NCBI RefSeq assembly: GCF_025809055.1
Contig: NZ_CP075529.1
Coordinates: 1,860,001 to 1,924,000 of the forward strand
Direction: 5' to 3'
Length of the DNA stretch: 64,000 nt
From: Devosia sp.
GTDB taxonomy: Bacteria > Pseudomonadota > Alphaproteobacteria > Rhizobiales > Devosiaceae
The stretch's first letter is position 1. Every line of letters starts with the position of its first letter. The position numbers and the translations under genes were made by a program. This document shows positions 1 through 8,174 of this stretch, one piece after another. Under the pieces are notes generated by a model. It had not been told where the DNA came from. It saw only the letters and a list, made by a program, of their open reading frames with translations, and did no database searches.

Positions 1-450
1 ATCAAGACCAAGAAGCGGCTTGGCGTCAGCGTGGTTCCGCCGCGCCATGTCGGCATCCCTCGGTTTTCGTTTGGCTCCGCGGCCCTCGGATTGAATGCGG
101 CGAACATTCTCGTCGAGTGCACAAGCGAGGTGGACCACGCAGAACGGTGGACGCGTCCTGCCCAGACGCACAATCCTGCCCCATTCGGCATCGCCCCAAG
201 CGCTCCCCTCGGTCAGAACGGTGGTCAGGACGACGGGCACATCTTCCGGCAGTTGGCACACCAGATCGTGCGCGACGGCCTCGATGCGTTCGACAGCATC
301 CATGAACGCCTGCGATTTGAACTCGGTCAGCGCAAAGGCGATGTTGTAGACAGAGTGGATGTCAAGCAGACGTGCGCCAAGCACACCGATGAGCTCATGG
401 CCAATCGTGAGCTTGCCAACCCCTGGATAGCCGTTGAGTACGATGATCAT
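1..450 (-). CDS. P-loop AAA/kinase-like protein, partial (C-terminus beyond window)
   Basis: The reading frame starts at an ATG at 450 and stays open to the left edge, giving 150 codons. The N-terminus is a nucleotide-binding strand and P-loop: MIIVLNGYPGVGK, with G7, G12, K13 and T15 forming a Walker A motif. The layout resembles the small AAA_33/shikimate-kinase-like group, which phosphorylates small molecules or RNA ends. No substrate can be named from this fragment. It lies downstream of yebC on the same strand, but a hairpin terminator at 511-536 separates them, so it probably has its own promoter. Confidence 0.6.
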   Translation of the reverse strand, partial: MIIVLNGYPGVGKLTIGHELIGVLGARLLDIHSVYNIAFALTEFKSQAFMDAVERIEAVAHDLVCQLPEDVPVVLTTVLTEGSAWGDAEWGRIVRLGRTRPPFCVVHLACALDENVRRIQSEGRGAKRKPRDADMARRNHADAKPLLGLD

Positions 451-510
451 GTGGCTGCCCCTCCGGGACCAGACAGCCCGGAGTTCGGAACCGCGTCAAG
501 CTCAGCGCAT

Positions 511-536
511 GAAAAAGGCGGCCAGTTGGGCCGCCT
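511..536 (-). terminator. Rho-independent terminator of yebC
   Basis: On the minus strand the 7-bp arms GGCGGCC and GGCCGCC enclose a 5-nt loop and are followed by a run of five T. It lies 27 nt past the yebC stop codon and ends before the next minus-strand gene. Confidence 0.75.
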
Positions 537-562
537 GATCTTTTGTTGCTGTTGCCAGAGAA

Positions 563-1309
563 CTACTGGTCCAGCTTGGCGGCGTCTTCTTCGCTCATGT
601 CGAAGTTCGAATAGACGTTCTGGACGTCATCGTCTTCCTCGAGCGTGTTGATGAGCTTCATCAGCGTCGCGCCTTTTTCGGCGTCGATCGGGGTCTGGTT
701 CTGGGGGCGCCAGATGGCCTTGACCGATTCGGCCTCGCCCAGCACCGCCTCGAGAGCCGAAGCGACTTCGGCCATGCCCTCGAAGGAGGTGTAGATATAG
801 TGGCCGTCCTCGTCGGTCTCGACATCGTCGGCACCGGCTTCGATGGCCGCTTCCATGACCTTGTCTTCCGAACCGGCCGATGCCGGATAGGTGATTTCGC
901 CGACGCGGTCGAACATGAAGCCGACCGATCCGGTTTCGCCCAGGGCGCCGCCATTCTTGGAGAAGTAGGAGCGCACATTGGAAGCGGTGCGGTTGCGATT
1001 GTCGGTCAGCGCCTCGACGATAACGGCAACGCCGCCGGGGCCATAGCCCTCGTAGCGGATTTCGTCATAGTTCTCGGCATCGCCGCCCGAGGCCTTCTTG
1101 ACGGCGCGCTCGATATTGTCCTTGGGCATGGACTGGGCGCGGGCATTGGTGATGGCCAGGCGCAGGCGCGGATTGAAGGCGGGATCGGGCTGGCCCATCT
1201 TGGCCGCCACGGTGATTTCGCGGGCGAGCTTGGAAAAGATCTTGGACCGGATGGCGTCCGACTTGCCCTTGCGGTGCATGATGTTTTTGGCGTGGGAATG
1301 GCCAGCCAT
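563..1309 (-). CDS. yebC: YebC/TACO1-family protein
   Basis: This is a full-length 248-aa member of the YebC/PmpR/TACO1 family. The N-terminus MAGHSHAKNIMHRKGK is the family signature, and the C-terminal half carries the usual acidic end. Family members are described as transcription regulators or, more recently, as factors that help ribosomes through difficult sequences; the sequence does not decide between these. In many bacteria yebC sits with ruvC, ruvA and ruvB, but those genes are not in this window. The start is the ATG at 1309. Confidence 0.95.
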   Translation of the reverse strand: MAGHSHAKNIMHRKGKSDAIRSKIFSKLAREITVAAKMGQPDPAFNPRLRLAITNARAQSMPKDNIERAVKKASGGDAENYDEIRYEGYGPGGVAVIVEALTDNRNRTASNVRSYFSKNGGALGETGSVGFMFDRVGEITYPASAGSEDKVMEAAIEAGADDVETDEDGHYIYTSFEGMAEVASALEAVLGEAESVKAIWRPQNQTPIDAEKGATLMKLINTLEEDDDVQNVYSNFDMSEEDAAKLDQ

Positions 1310-1387
1310 GAGAAACCTCGGATAAGCAATTTCTGGAGTTCGGCATGGCTTATAGGCATCGCCGGGCCAATTGTGAAGCCGGAGCGC

Positions 1388-1765
1388 TTAATCGGCGGCC
1401 AGTTGCACCTCGACCATCGCCGCGCCGGCACTGAGGCGAGCCGCCAGAGCGACCGCCTCGGCCATGGTGCCCACGCCGCTAATCTGCAGTGTTGACGTGT
1501 TGATCTGGGTCTGGATGACCGGGGAGGTCAGCACCTGCCCATCCACGATGAGGTCGGTGCGCTTGCCGACATTGCGCCCGGTGAACAGCGCAAAGCGGGT
1601 CTGCGCCTTCTTGCCCAGATGCACCTCGATGACCGGCAGGCCCGACAAGGCGTCGGCGATAGCCTCAGCATCATGCACGAGCAGGGCAATGCGCTCCTGC
1701 GCGAAGGACGGCAGGGGCAGCATCGAGAGCGCCAGCGCGGTCAGAATTGTCACGGCATGTTTCAT
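1388..1765 (-). CDS. Secreted stand-alone SecD P1-head-like protein
   Basis: This 125-aa protein has an N-terminal signal peptide (about residues 1-22, ending SFAQ). The rest resembles the periplasmic P1 head subdomain of SecD: a region like FTxxNVGKR, then LIVDGQVLTSPVI, then an ISG turn and a helix of the form EAVALAARLSAGA. In SecD this piece precedes the first transport membrane segments. Here it stands alone with no membrane part, so it cannot be a translocase. It is placed between yebC and the alanine symporter. The SecD similarity is my reading of motifs; the function is unknown. Confidence 0.65.
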   Translation of the reverse strand: MKHAVTILTALALSMLPLPSFAQERIALLVHDAEAIADALSGLPVIEVHLGKKAQTRFALFTGRNVGKRTDLIVDGQVLTSPVIQTQINTSTLQISGVGTMAEAVALAARLSAGAAMVEVQLAAD

Positions 1766-1848
1766 GCGCTCTCCATATCACGGCCGATCCCGGCCCGACA
1801 GGTGAGCGCGCAATGGTGGTGCCCCGGATGGCCGGGGCACCGCGCGTA

Positions 1849-3267
1849 TCAGCCTGGATCGTGCTTGTTCCAGATGTTCTTGTCGATCTTGCCCGCCAGT
1901 TCGGGATAGTCGGCCGCATGGAACAGAGGCTCCTTGCCGGCCTTGCGCTGGGCGATGAAGTCCTTGGTCAATTTGGCCACCGTGCCCGAGAGCAGGACGA
2001 TGGCGATGAGATTGACCGTGGCCATCAGGCCCATGGACGCATCGGCCGCGTTGAACACGGTGGCGACGCTTTCATAGGCGCCCCAGACCACCATGGCCAG
2101 AACGCCTAGCCGCAGCACGGTCAGGCCAGGGCGGCTGCCGAGCTTGAGGAAGGTCATGGCGTTTTCGGCATAGGAGTAGTTGCCGATGATCGAGGTGAAG
2201 GCAAAGAACAGGATGGCGATGGCGATGAAATATTGTCCGGCCCCGCCGATATGCACCGTCATCGCCGCCTGGGTCAGCGGGGTGCCGGTCAATTCACCGC
2301 CCGGCACCATGACGCCGGAGAGCAGGATCATCAGCGCGGTCGCCGTGCAGATGAGGATGGTGTCGATGAAGACGCCCAGCGCCTGCACGAAGCCCTGTGA
2401 GGAGGGATGGTGTGGATCCGGCGTGGCGACGGCGGCGATATTGGGCGCCGAACCCATGCCGGCCTCGTTGGAGAAGAGGCCGCGCTTGACCCCGTTGAGC
2501 AGCGCACCGGCCAGCCCGCCGCCGGCGGCATCGAGGCCGAAAGCCGACTGCACGATGTGGCCGAGCATGCCGGGCACTTCCCCGATATGGGTGAAGACCA
2601 CATAGAGCGCCACGAGCAGATAGATGACCGCCATGAACGGCACGATGATCTCGGCCACTCGCGCGATCTGGCGGATACCGCCGAAGATCACCACGGCGGT
2701 CAGGGCCGCCAGCGCCACGCCGACCCAGATTTTCTCGACCCCGAAGGCGCCCTGCATGGCATCGGCGATGGAATTGGCCTGCACCGCGTTGAACACCAGC
2801 CCGAAGGCCAGGATCAGGCAGACCGAGAATATCGCGCCGGCCCAGGGCGCGCCGAGGCCCTTGGCGATGTAGAAAGCCGGACCGCCGCGATATTCGCCGT
2901 TCTCGTTCTTGGTCTTGTAGAGCTGGGCCAGTGTGGATTCGGAATAGGCCGTGGCCATGCCGACCAGTGCCACCATCCACATCCAGAAGATCGCCCCTGG
3001 CCCGCCCAGATAGAGCGCCACCGCCACCCCGGCGAGATTTCCCGTGCCCACGCGCGAGGCGAGACTGGTACACAGGGCCTGAAACGGGGTGATGCCGGCA
3101 CTGTCATTGGCCTTGGAGCCAAGGACGGAGCGGAACATTTCGCCAAAATGCAGAAACTGGATGAAGCCCAGCCGGACGGTGAAGAACAGGCCCACCGCCA
3201 ACAGGCCGTAGATGAGGACATAGCCCCAGAAGATATCGTTGAGGAAATTGATGATCGGATCGAGCAT
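1849..3267 (-). CDS. Alanine/glycine:cation symporter (AGCS family)
   Basis: This is a 472-aa polytopic membrane protein that begins MLDPIINFLNDIFWGYVLI and carries the family motif NEAGMGSAPNIAA near the middle, as well as the early GTGNLAG segment. Members import alanine or glycine with Na+ or H+ through about 11 membrane spans. Length and start fit the family. It stands alone on the minus strand, with about 80 nt to its neighbour downstream and 150 nt upstream. Confidence 0.93.
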   Translation of the reverse strand: MLDPIINFLNDIFWGYVLIYGLLAVGLFFTVRLGFIQFLHFGEMFRSVLGSKANDSAGITPFQALCTSLASRVGTGNLAGVAVALYLGGPGAIFWMWMVALVGMATAYSESTLAQLYKTKNENGEYRGGPAFYIAKGLGAPWAGAIFSVCLILAFGLVFNAVQANSIADAMQGAFGVEKIWVGVALAALTAVVIFGGIRQIARVAEIIVPFMAVIYLLVALYVVFTHIGEVPGMLGHIVQSAFGLDAAGGGLAGALLNGVKRGLFSNEAGMGSAPNIAAVATPDPHHPSSQGFVQALGVFIDTILICTATALMILLSGVMVPGGELTGTPLTQAAMTVHIGGAGQYFIAIAILFFAFTSIIGNYSYAENAMTFLKLGSRPGLTVLRLGVLAMVVWGAYESVATVFNAADASMGLMATVNLIAIVLLSGTVAKLTKDFIAQRKAGKEPLFHAADYPELAGKIDKNIWNKHDPG

Positions 3268-3421
3268 GGCCCCATTCCTTCATGCGTGAACGATGGATCG
3301 GCACGTCATGCCGCGTCCGGGGCTCTTCTCCGCATCATCGACCCACAACCTGCGCCCCAGGCGCAACACCCCGATCCGATCCCAGATCGGCGCCAACGGC
3401 AAGGGGAAATGTCGCCTGCGC

Positions 3422-4246
3422 TTAGAGCGGTGGAAAATCCGGCAGGGTCTCGGCCAGAACGCCGCCGACGCGCAGCGGCGCGACGAAACGGGCCAGGCCA
3501 CTGCGCGGGTCGGTTTCCACCACCACGCCGCACAGCGTTGCCTCACCTTCGGCGGGCGTGAACCGGCCATTGGGAATGCCTGTCAGGAACCGGTTCAGCG
3601 GCTCTTCGGTTTCGGTGCCGATAATGCTGTCGAAATCCCCGCACATGCCGGCATCGGCCATGAAGGCGGTGCCGCCCCGCAGCACCCTGTGGTCGGCCGT
3701 GGGGATATGGGTGTGCGTGCCCACGACAAGGCTCACCCGCCCATCGAGGAAGTGCCCCATGGCCTGGATTTCCGAGGTGGCCTCGGTGTGAAAATCGACG
3801 ATGATGGCATCAGCGACATCGCCCAGGGGCGCACTGTCGACGGCCGCCTCCACCGCCCGGAAGGGATCATCGATCGGCGGCATGAAAACCCGGCCGAGGG
3901 CATTGACCACCAACACACGATGGCCGTTCCGGCCCTCGGTGAGCATGGCGCCGCGCCCGGGCGTGCCGGGCGCATAGTTGATCGGCCGGATCAGCGTCGG
4001 CTCGCGCTCGATATAGCTCAATGCCTCGCGCTGGTCGAAAGCGTGGTCACCCAGGGTAATGATGTCGGCCCCGGCATCCTTCAGGGCCCGGAAATGGCTT
4101 TCGATCAGACCCTTGCCATGGCTGGCATTCTCGCCATTGACCACGACGAAATCAAAGCCATAGCGCGCAACCAGCCCCGGCAGGTGCTCGCTGACGCCAT
4201 CGCGGCCGGACCGGCCGACCACGTCACCCAGAAACAATAGCCTCAT
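3422..4246 (-). CDS. YmdB-type metallophosphoesterase (TIGR00282 family)
   Basis: This 274-aa calcineurin-like phosphoesterase has its first metal ligand in FLGDVVGR (D8), then the NGEN motif (N37-N40) and LGDHAFD (D67, H68), with later TAH/HTH-type histidines around residues 150-180. Bacillus YmdB, the studied homologue, hydrolyses 2',3'-cyclic nucleotides. The usual GNH motif reads GDH here. It overlaps the 5-FCL gene by 4 nt (ATGA), so the two are translationally coupled. Confidence 0.85.
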   Translation of the reverse strand: MRLLFLGDVVGRSGRDGVSEHLPGLVARYGFDFVVVNGENASHGKGLIESHFRALKDAGADIITLGDHAFDQREALSYIEREPTLIRPINYAPGTPGRGAMLTEGRNGHRVLVVNALGRVFMPPIDDPFRAVEAAVDSAPLGDVADAIIVDFHTEATSEIQAMGHFLDGRVSLVVGTHTHIPTADHRVLRGGTAFMADAGMCGDFDSIIGTETEEPLNRFLTGIPNGRFTPAEGEATLCGVVVETDPRSGLARFVAPLRVGGVLAETLPDFPPL

Positions 4247-4830
4247 TCGGCGCGACCGAAGAAGCGGACACCCGTTTCTGTCACCACCGCGTCGAGCGGC
4301 ACGTCATGGTCTTCCCGCGGGATGAACGGCAATTCCTGCGCCGCAAAGGCCAGACCGACCAGCAAGGGCTTCTTGTCGAGGCTCGCCAGGGTCCGGTCAT
4401 AATAGCCCCCGCCATAGCCGAGCCGCGTCCCCTCGCTGTCAAAGCCCAACAGGGGCATGAGCACGATATCGGGCACGGCGCGCGGCGCCAGATCCGACGG
4501 CGCCAGGGTGCCGAACCCGGCTTCATAGAGAGGCTGGTCGGCTTCCCAGACCCGCAGGTCGAGCGGCTCTTCATCACCCTGGACCACTGGCAGCACCACA
4601 CGCTGCCCGCTATCCATCAACCGCACCAGGATCGGCTGGCAATCCAGCTCGTCGCGGATGCGCCAATAACCGGCAATGACGTCGTCGGGCGCAAAGGCAA
4701 TGTCCTCGAAGAACAGGTTCGCGACCTGCCGCGAAGCCTCGGCCCGGTCTTGCTGGGACAGCGCAGCGCGGGTGTCATGGGCCTGCTTGCGCAGGGCTGC
4801 CTTGGTCTCTTCGATCTGCGGATCCGCCAT
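4243..4830 (-). CDS. 5-formyltetrahydrofolate cyclo-ligase
   Basis: This 195-aa protein of the 5-FTHF cyclo-ligase family converts 5-formyl-THF to 5,10-methenyl-THF using ATP. The C-terminal nucleotide-binding motif GYGGGYYDR is present, followed by typical end segments (LPFIPREDHDVPLDAVVTE). It lies downstream of the probable 6S RNA, the standard proteobacterial arrangement in which the two are co-transcribed, and overlaps the YmdB-type gene by ATGA. Confidence 0.93.
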   Translation of the reverse strand: MADPQIEETKAALRKQAHDTRAALSQQDRAEASRQVANLFFEDIAFAPDDVIAGYWRIRDELDCQPILVRLMDSGQRVVLPVVQGDEEPLDLRVWEADQPLYEAGFGTLAPSDLAPRAVPDIVLMPLLGFDSEGTRLGYGGGYYDRTLASLDKKPLLVGLAFAAQELPFIPREDHDVPLDAVVTETGVRFFGRAE

Positions 4831-4869
4831 GCGCCCTCTTGCCCAAAGATGATTCGGTGCCGCCCTGGC

Positions 4870-4990
4870 CGTGGGAAAGTCGATCCCGGGAACCTACTCA
4901 CGTAGGTGGGCGCCGTATGTCCAAGCCCACGGGCCCGGTCAGGGACAGCTCCCTTAGGATCGATTAAGGCCCCGGGGATGTGATTATCCG
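4870..4990 (-). ncRNA. ssrS: 6S RNA (ssrS), approximate ends
   Basis: Immediately upstream of the 5-FCL gene on the same strand lies a non-coding stretch that folds into a long imperfect rod. A 5' segment around ATCCCCGGGG (about 4970-4980) pairs with a 3' segment TTCCCGGGAT (about 4881-4890). Between them are a purine/pyrimidine-rich bulged helix and a small hairpin reading CACCTACGTGAGTAGG. Position before 5-FCL and downstream of zapA on the same strand is where alphaproteobacterial 6S RNA is found. 6S RNA binds sigma70 RNA polymerase as a promoter mimic. The ends are estimates. Confidence 0.65.
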
Positions 4991-5157
4991 CACGCGCCGG
5001 GCAGCGCGCAAGATATAGGCGTTTGCCGCCGCCGGTGCAAAGCCAGTTGTCGCGCTTTTCACCGGCACTGCATCACTCTTTGCGGCGATCGCCGCTCGCC
5101 GGCCACCAGTGGCCGGCAAAGCGGGCCGCTCCGGCCTGCACACATTTTCCGCCCGCG

Positions 5158-5175
5158 CCGTCATCGCACTGTCAT
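5158..5175 (+). promoter_or_regulatory. PHO box (PhoB-binding site) upstream of phoX
   Basis: Two 7-bp direct repeats, CCGTCAT and CTGTCAT, are separated by 4 nt (CGCA), which is the 11-bp periodicity of a PhoB box. The site is about 70 nt before the ATG of the PhoX-type phosphatase, the expected kind of target gene for phosphate-starvation control. Confidence 0.7.
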
Positions 5176-5244
5176 CGCCAGTTCCTAAGCGAGAGCCGCC
5201 TCAGGTGCCGGAGCGCACCTATTGCTGTTGAAGGAGCAATTCGG

Positions 5245-7227
5245 ATGACCGACCAATCCCGCCTGTTCAAGACGTCCCAGCTCGAAGCTGCCGATGCCGA
5301 GCCGCGCAACATGACGTCCAACCCCACCATGGGTGAATTGATCAGCGCACGCTTTTCCCGCCGCGGTTTCCTCAAGGGCTCGCTGGCCGTTTCGGCCATC
5401 GCCGCCACCGTCAGCCCCTTGGCGCTGCTGACCGCCCGCCCCGCCGAAGCCAGCGAGGGCTCGGCCTTTTCGTTCACCGAAGTGGAAGCAGGCATCGACG
5501 AGACCCACCACGTCGCCGAAGGCTATGATGCCGATGTGCTGCTGCGCTGGGGCGACGGCCTGTTCCCCGACGCGCCCGAATTCGACCCCACGGCCCAGAC
5601 AGCCGCGGCCCAGGATCGCCAGTTCGGCTACAACAATGACTATGTCGGCTATATCCCGCTCGAAGGGTCGTCCGAGCATGGCCTGCTCGTGGTCAACCAC
5701 GAATACACCAATCCGCACCTGATGTTCCCGGGCCTCGTCACCCTGGTGGAAGGCGCCCTGACGCTGAGCCCGCTCAGCAAGGAACAGGTGGATGTCGAAA
5801 TGTCCGCCCATGGCGGCACGGTGGTCGAGATCAAGAAGGTGGATGGCAAGTGGCAGGTGGTGCGCGATGGCGCGCTCAACCGCCGCATCACCGTCAACAC
5901 CGAGATGGCCATTTCCGGCCCCGCAGCCGGCCATGACCGGCTCAAGACCAATGCCGACCCCTCCGGCACCAAGGTGTTCGGCACCATCAACAATTGCGCC
6001 GGCGGCGTGACACCCTGGGGCACCTACATCATGGCCGAGGAGAATATTCACGGCTATTTCGGCGGCGAGCTGCCGGCCGATCACCCCGAAGCCGCCAATT
6101 ACGACCGCCTCGGCCTGCCGGAGGGCTCCTACGAATGGGCCAATTTCTACGATCGGTTCGACGTCTCCAAGGAGCCCAACGAGGCCAACCGCTTCGGCTA
6201 TATCGTCGAGGTCGACGTGATGGACCCCAATTCGGTGCCCAAGAAGCGCACCGCCCTTGGCCGCTTCAAGCATGAAGGCGCCGAATCCATCCTCAACAAG
6301 GATGGCCGCGTGGTCTTCTATCTCGGCGACGACGAGCGCTTCGACTATGTCTATAAGTTCGTGACTGCCGGCACCTACAATCCCGACGACCGCGCTGCCA
6401 ACCTGGACCTGCTCGACGAGGGCACGCTCTATGTCGCCCGCTTTGCCGAGGACGGCACCATCCAATGGCTGCCGCTGACCCATGGCGAAGGGCCACTGAC
6501 CGAAGCGAACGGCTTTGCCTCGCAGGCCGACATCGTCATCGAAACCCGCCGCGCCGCCGACCTGCTCGGCGCCACCAAGATGGACCGCCCCGAAGACATC
6601 CAGCCCAACGGCGTCAACGGCAAGGTCTATGTCATGCTGACCAACAATACCCGCCGCACGGCCGAGCAGGTGGACGCCGCCAATCCCACGGCCGAAAACG
6701 CCTTCGGCCACATCATCGAGATCGCCGAGGCCGATGGTGATTTCGCCGCGACCACCGGCACCTGGGAAGTGCTGCTCAAATGCGGCGACCCGGCCATTGC
6801 CGAAGTCGGCGCCACCTTCTCGAGCGCGACCACCGAGAACGGCTGGTTCGGCATGCCGGACAATTGCGCGGTGGACTCGATGGGGCGCCTCTGGGTTTCG
6901 ACCGACGGCAACAATCCCTCGGCGACCGGCCGCACCGACGGCCTCTGGGCGGTCGATACCGAAGGCGACGCGCGCGCGACCTCAAAACTGTTCTTCCGCG
7001 TGCCGGTTGGGGCGGAAATGTGCGGCCCGCTGTTCACGCCCGATGACGAAACCGCCTTCGTCGCCGTGCAGCACCCGGCCGATGGCGGGGACGACTGGGA
7101 AGGCTTTGGCCGCGTCTCCTATTATGAGGACCTCTCCACCCGCTGGCCCGACTTCGACGACGCCATGCCGACCCGTCCCTCGGTGGTGGTCATCACCAAG
7201 CAGGGCGGCGGCAAGATCGCTGTCTGA
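5245..7227 (+). CDS. phoX: PhoX-family alkaline phosphatase (Tat-exported)
   Basis: This 660-aa protein begins at ATG 5245 with AAGGAG eight bases upstream; longer in-frame starts lack this site. The N-terminal region contains a twin-arginine signal, SRRGFLKG at about residues 38-45, followed by a hydrophobic core and an AEA-type cleavage region. The body matches the DUF839/PhoX family, which hydrolyses phosphomonoesters in the periplasm with Ca and Fe cofactors; NHEYTNP and the CAGGVTPWGTY cysteine segment are visible. The PHO box in front implies induction by phosphate limitation. The gene is inserted, on the opposite strand, between zapA and the 6S RNA. Confidence 0.92.
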   Translation: MTDQSRLFKTSQLEAADAEPRNMTSNPTMGELISARFSRRGFLKGSLAVSAIAATVSPLALLTARPAEASEGSAFSFTEVEAGIDETHHVAEGYDADVLLRWGDGLFPDAPEFDPTAQTAAAQDRQFGYNNDYVGYIPLEGSSEHGLLVVNHEYTNPHLMFPGLVTLVEGALTLSPLSKEQVDVEMSAHGGTVVEIKKVDGKWQVVRDGALNRRITVNTEMAISGPAAGHDRLKTNADPSGTKVFGTINNCAGGVTPWGTYIMAEENIHGYFGGELPADHPEAANYDRLGLPEGSYEWANFYDRFDVSKEPNEANRFGYIVEVDVMDPNSVPKKRTALGRFKHEGAESILNKDGRVVFYLGDDERFDYVYKFVTAGTYNPDDRAANLDLLDEGTLYVARFAEDGTIQWLPLTHGEGPLTEANGFASQADIVIETRRAADLLGATKMDRPEDIQPNGVNGKVYVMLTNNTRRTAEQVDAANPTAENAFGHIIEIAEADGDFAATTGTWEVLLKCGDPAIAEVGATFSSATTENGWFGMPDNCAVDSMGRLWVSTDGNNPSATGRTDGLWAVDTEGDARATSKLFFRVPVGAEMCGPLFTPDDETAFVAVQHPADGGDDWEGFGRVSYYEDLSTRWPDFDDAMPTRPSVVVITKQGGGKIAV

Positions 7228-7240
7228 GGTCTGAAAACCG

Positions 7241-7266
7241 GAGCCGTCGCCAGGAGGCGGCGGCTC
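7241..7266. terminator. Hairpin between convergent phoX and zapA
   Basis: Arms GAGCCGTCGCC and GGCGGCGGCTC (one mismatch) enclose a 4-nt loop. No long T-run follows on either strand, so termination strength is uncertain, but the placement between convergent gene ends fits a shared transcription stop. Confidence 0.4.
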
Positions 7267-7642
7267 AGCCCTTGGCGATGGGCGCGGCCTGATCGAGGCT
7301 GTCGGCCACGCCCTCGAGCGCCTTGGCGGCCTCGGTGAGCTTGCGCGCGAAGCGGCCCTCGGTGGCCTCGAGCTCCTGGGCAATGTCCTGGCCAGCCTGG
7401 GTCAGGTCCGTCACCTGGGCCTCCAGCGCCTTGATGCGCCGTTCGGCCTCGGCCAGATCGTCGAGCACGGCTATGCCGGCCATGACGGTGAGGCGATTGT
7501 CGCCGATTTCCCCGACGGCACCCTTGAGGCCCTCGACCTGGGCATTGAAGCGCTCTGCCAGACCGATCAGGTGGCCCTGCTGACCCTCTTCGCAGGCCAT
7601 GCGATACTTGCGGCCATTGATCTCGACATTGACTTCGGGCAC
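7265..7642 (-). CDS. zapA: Cell division protein ZapA
   Basis: This 125-aa ZapA-family protein begins PEVNVEINGRKYRM, contains the conserved globular head, and has a C-terminal coiled coil (about residues 65-125). ZapA cross-links FtsZ filaments at the division ring. The start is a GTG at 7642 that abuts the stop codon of the DUF4164 gene with no gap, indicating an operon. Its 3' end is convergent with phoX across the hairpin at 7241-7266. Confidence 0.9.
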   Translation of the reverse strand: MPEVNVEINGRKYRMACEEGQQGHLIGLAERFNAQVEGLKGAVGEIGDNRLTVMAGIAVLDDLAEAERRIKALEAQVTDLTQAGQDIAQELEATEGRFARKLTEAAKALEGVADSLDQAAPIAKG

Positions 7643-7933
7643 CTAGTTCTCCGCCTTCTGCAGCACGGCGCGGACCGTTTCCATGGCCACCACCAGCCGT
7701 CGCGACACCTCGTGGGCGCTGTCGTCCAGGCGCTTGGCCCGGGCCGCAGTCTTGTCCAGTTCGGTGGCGAGGCGCGCCCGCTCATGCACCAGCCTCTGGG
7801 CATCGACATCGATGCGCTGCTGGCGCTGCAGGCGCTGGGCCATGTCGCGGTTTGCGGTTTCCAGCCGGGCCAGGGCGCGGTCGAACCGGGCGGTCGCGGA
7901 AGTCAGTCCGTCTTCATCCGCCGTGTCACTCAT
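7643..7933 (-). CDS. DUF4164 coiled-coil protein
   Basis: This 96-aa, highly charged, helical protein begins MSDTADEDG and is predicted to be coiled coil almost throughout. It matches the DUF4164 family that precedes zapA in Hyphomicrobiales. I chose the ATG at 7933 because the upstream extension is arginine-rich and unlike the family. A role with ZapA in division is inferred from the gene fusion-like spacing (0 nt), not from motifs. Confidence 0.75.
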   Translation of the reverse strand: MSDTADEDGLTSATARFDRALARLETANRDMAQRLQRQQRIDVDAQRLVHERARLATELDKTAARAKRLDDSAHEVSRRLVVAMETVRAVLQKAEN

Positions 7934-8070
7934 CGCCACTACCGCTTTCACGCTGCTTCGATTCCGCCGTTGGCCAGCCTGCCCCACCCGGCGCGCCTTT
8001 GCAACCATGTGACCGCGCAAAACCCCCGGAAAACCGGCGCGGGACCGAACGGCTTTTGGCCCTGCCGACA

Positions 8071-8098
8071 TTGACAGGAAAACCGAACCTGTTATGCC
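8071..8098 (+). promoter_or_regulatory. Candidate sigma70 promoter of tkt
   Basis: TTGACA (8071-8076) is followed after 16 nt by TATGCC (8093-8098). It lies about 75 nt before the transketolase ATG in the divergent intergenic region. The -10 element is weak. Confidence 0.35.
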
Positions 8099-8174
8099 TC
8101 AACCCGCCTTTGGGAGGAGGCCGAGCGGCGTTTCTCCCCTTGATTTCCAGCCTTCCTGAAAGAGCGGTCCGCCC

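Noticed and set aside
5082..5117. Palindromes (GCGGCGATCGCCGC and a GCCGGCCA/TGGCCGGC hairpin) upstream of phoX as a second regulator site or terminator
   Set aside because: No T-run, no second copy at another promoter, and the GC-rich composition makes such symmetry likely by chance.
5185..6711. 508-codon open frame antisense to phoX
   Set aside because: Same reason: composition follows the phoX codons and phoX itself has a clear SD, Tat signal and family motifs.
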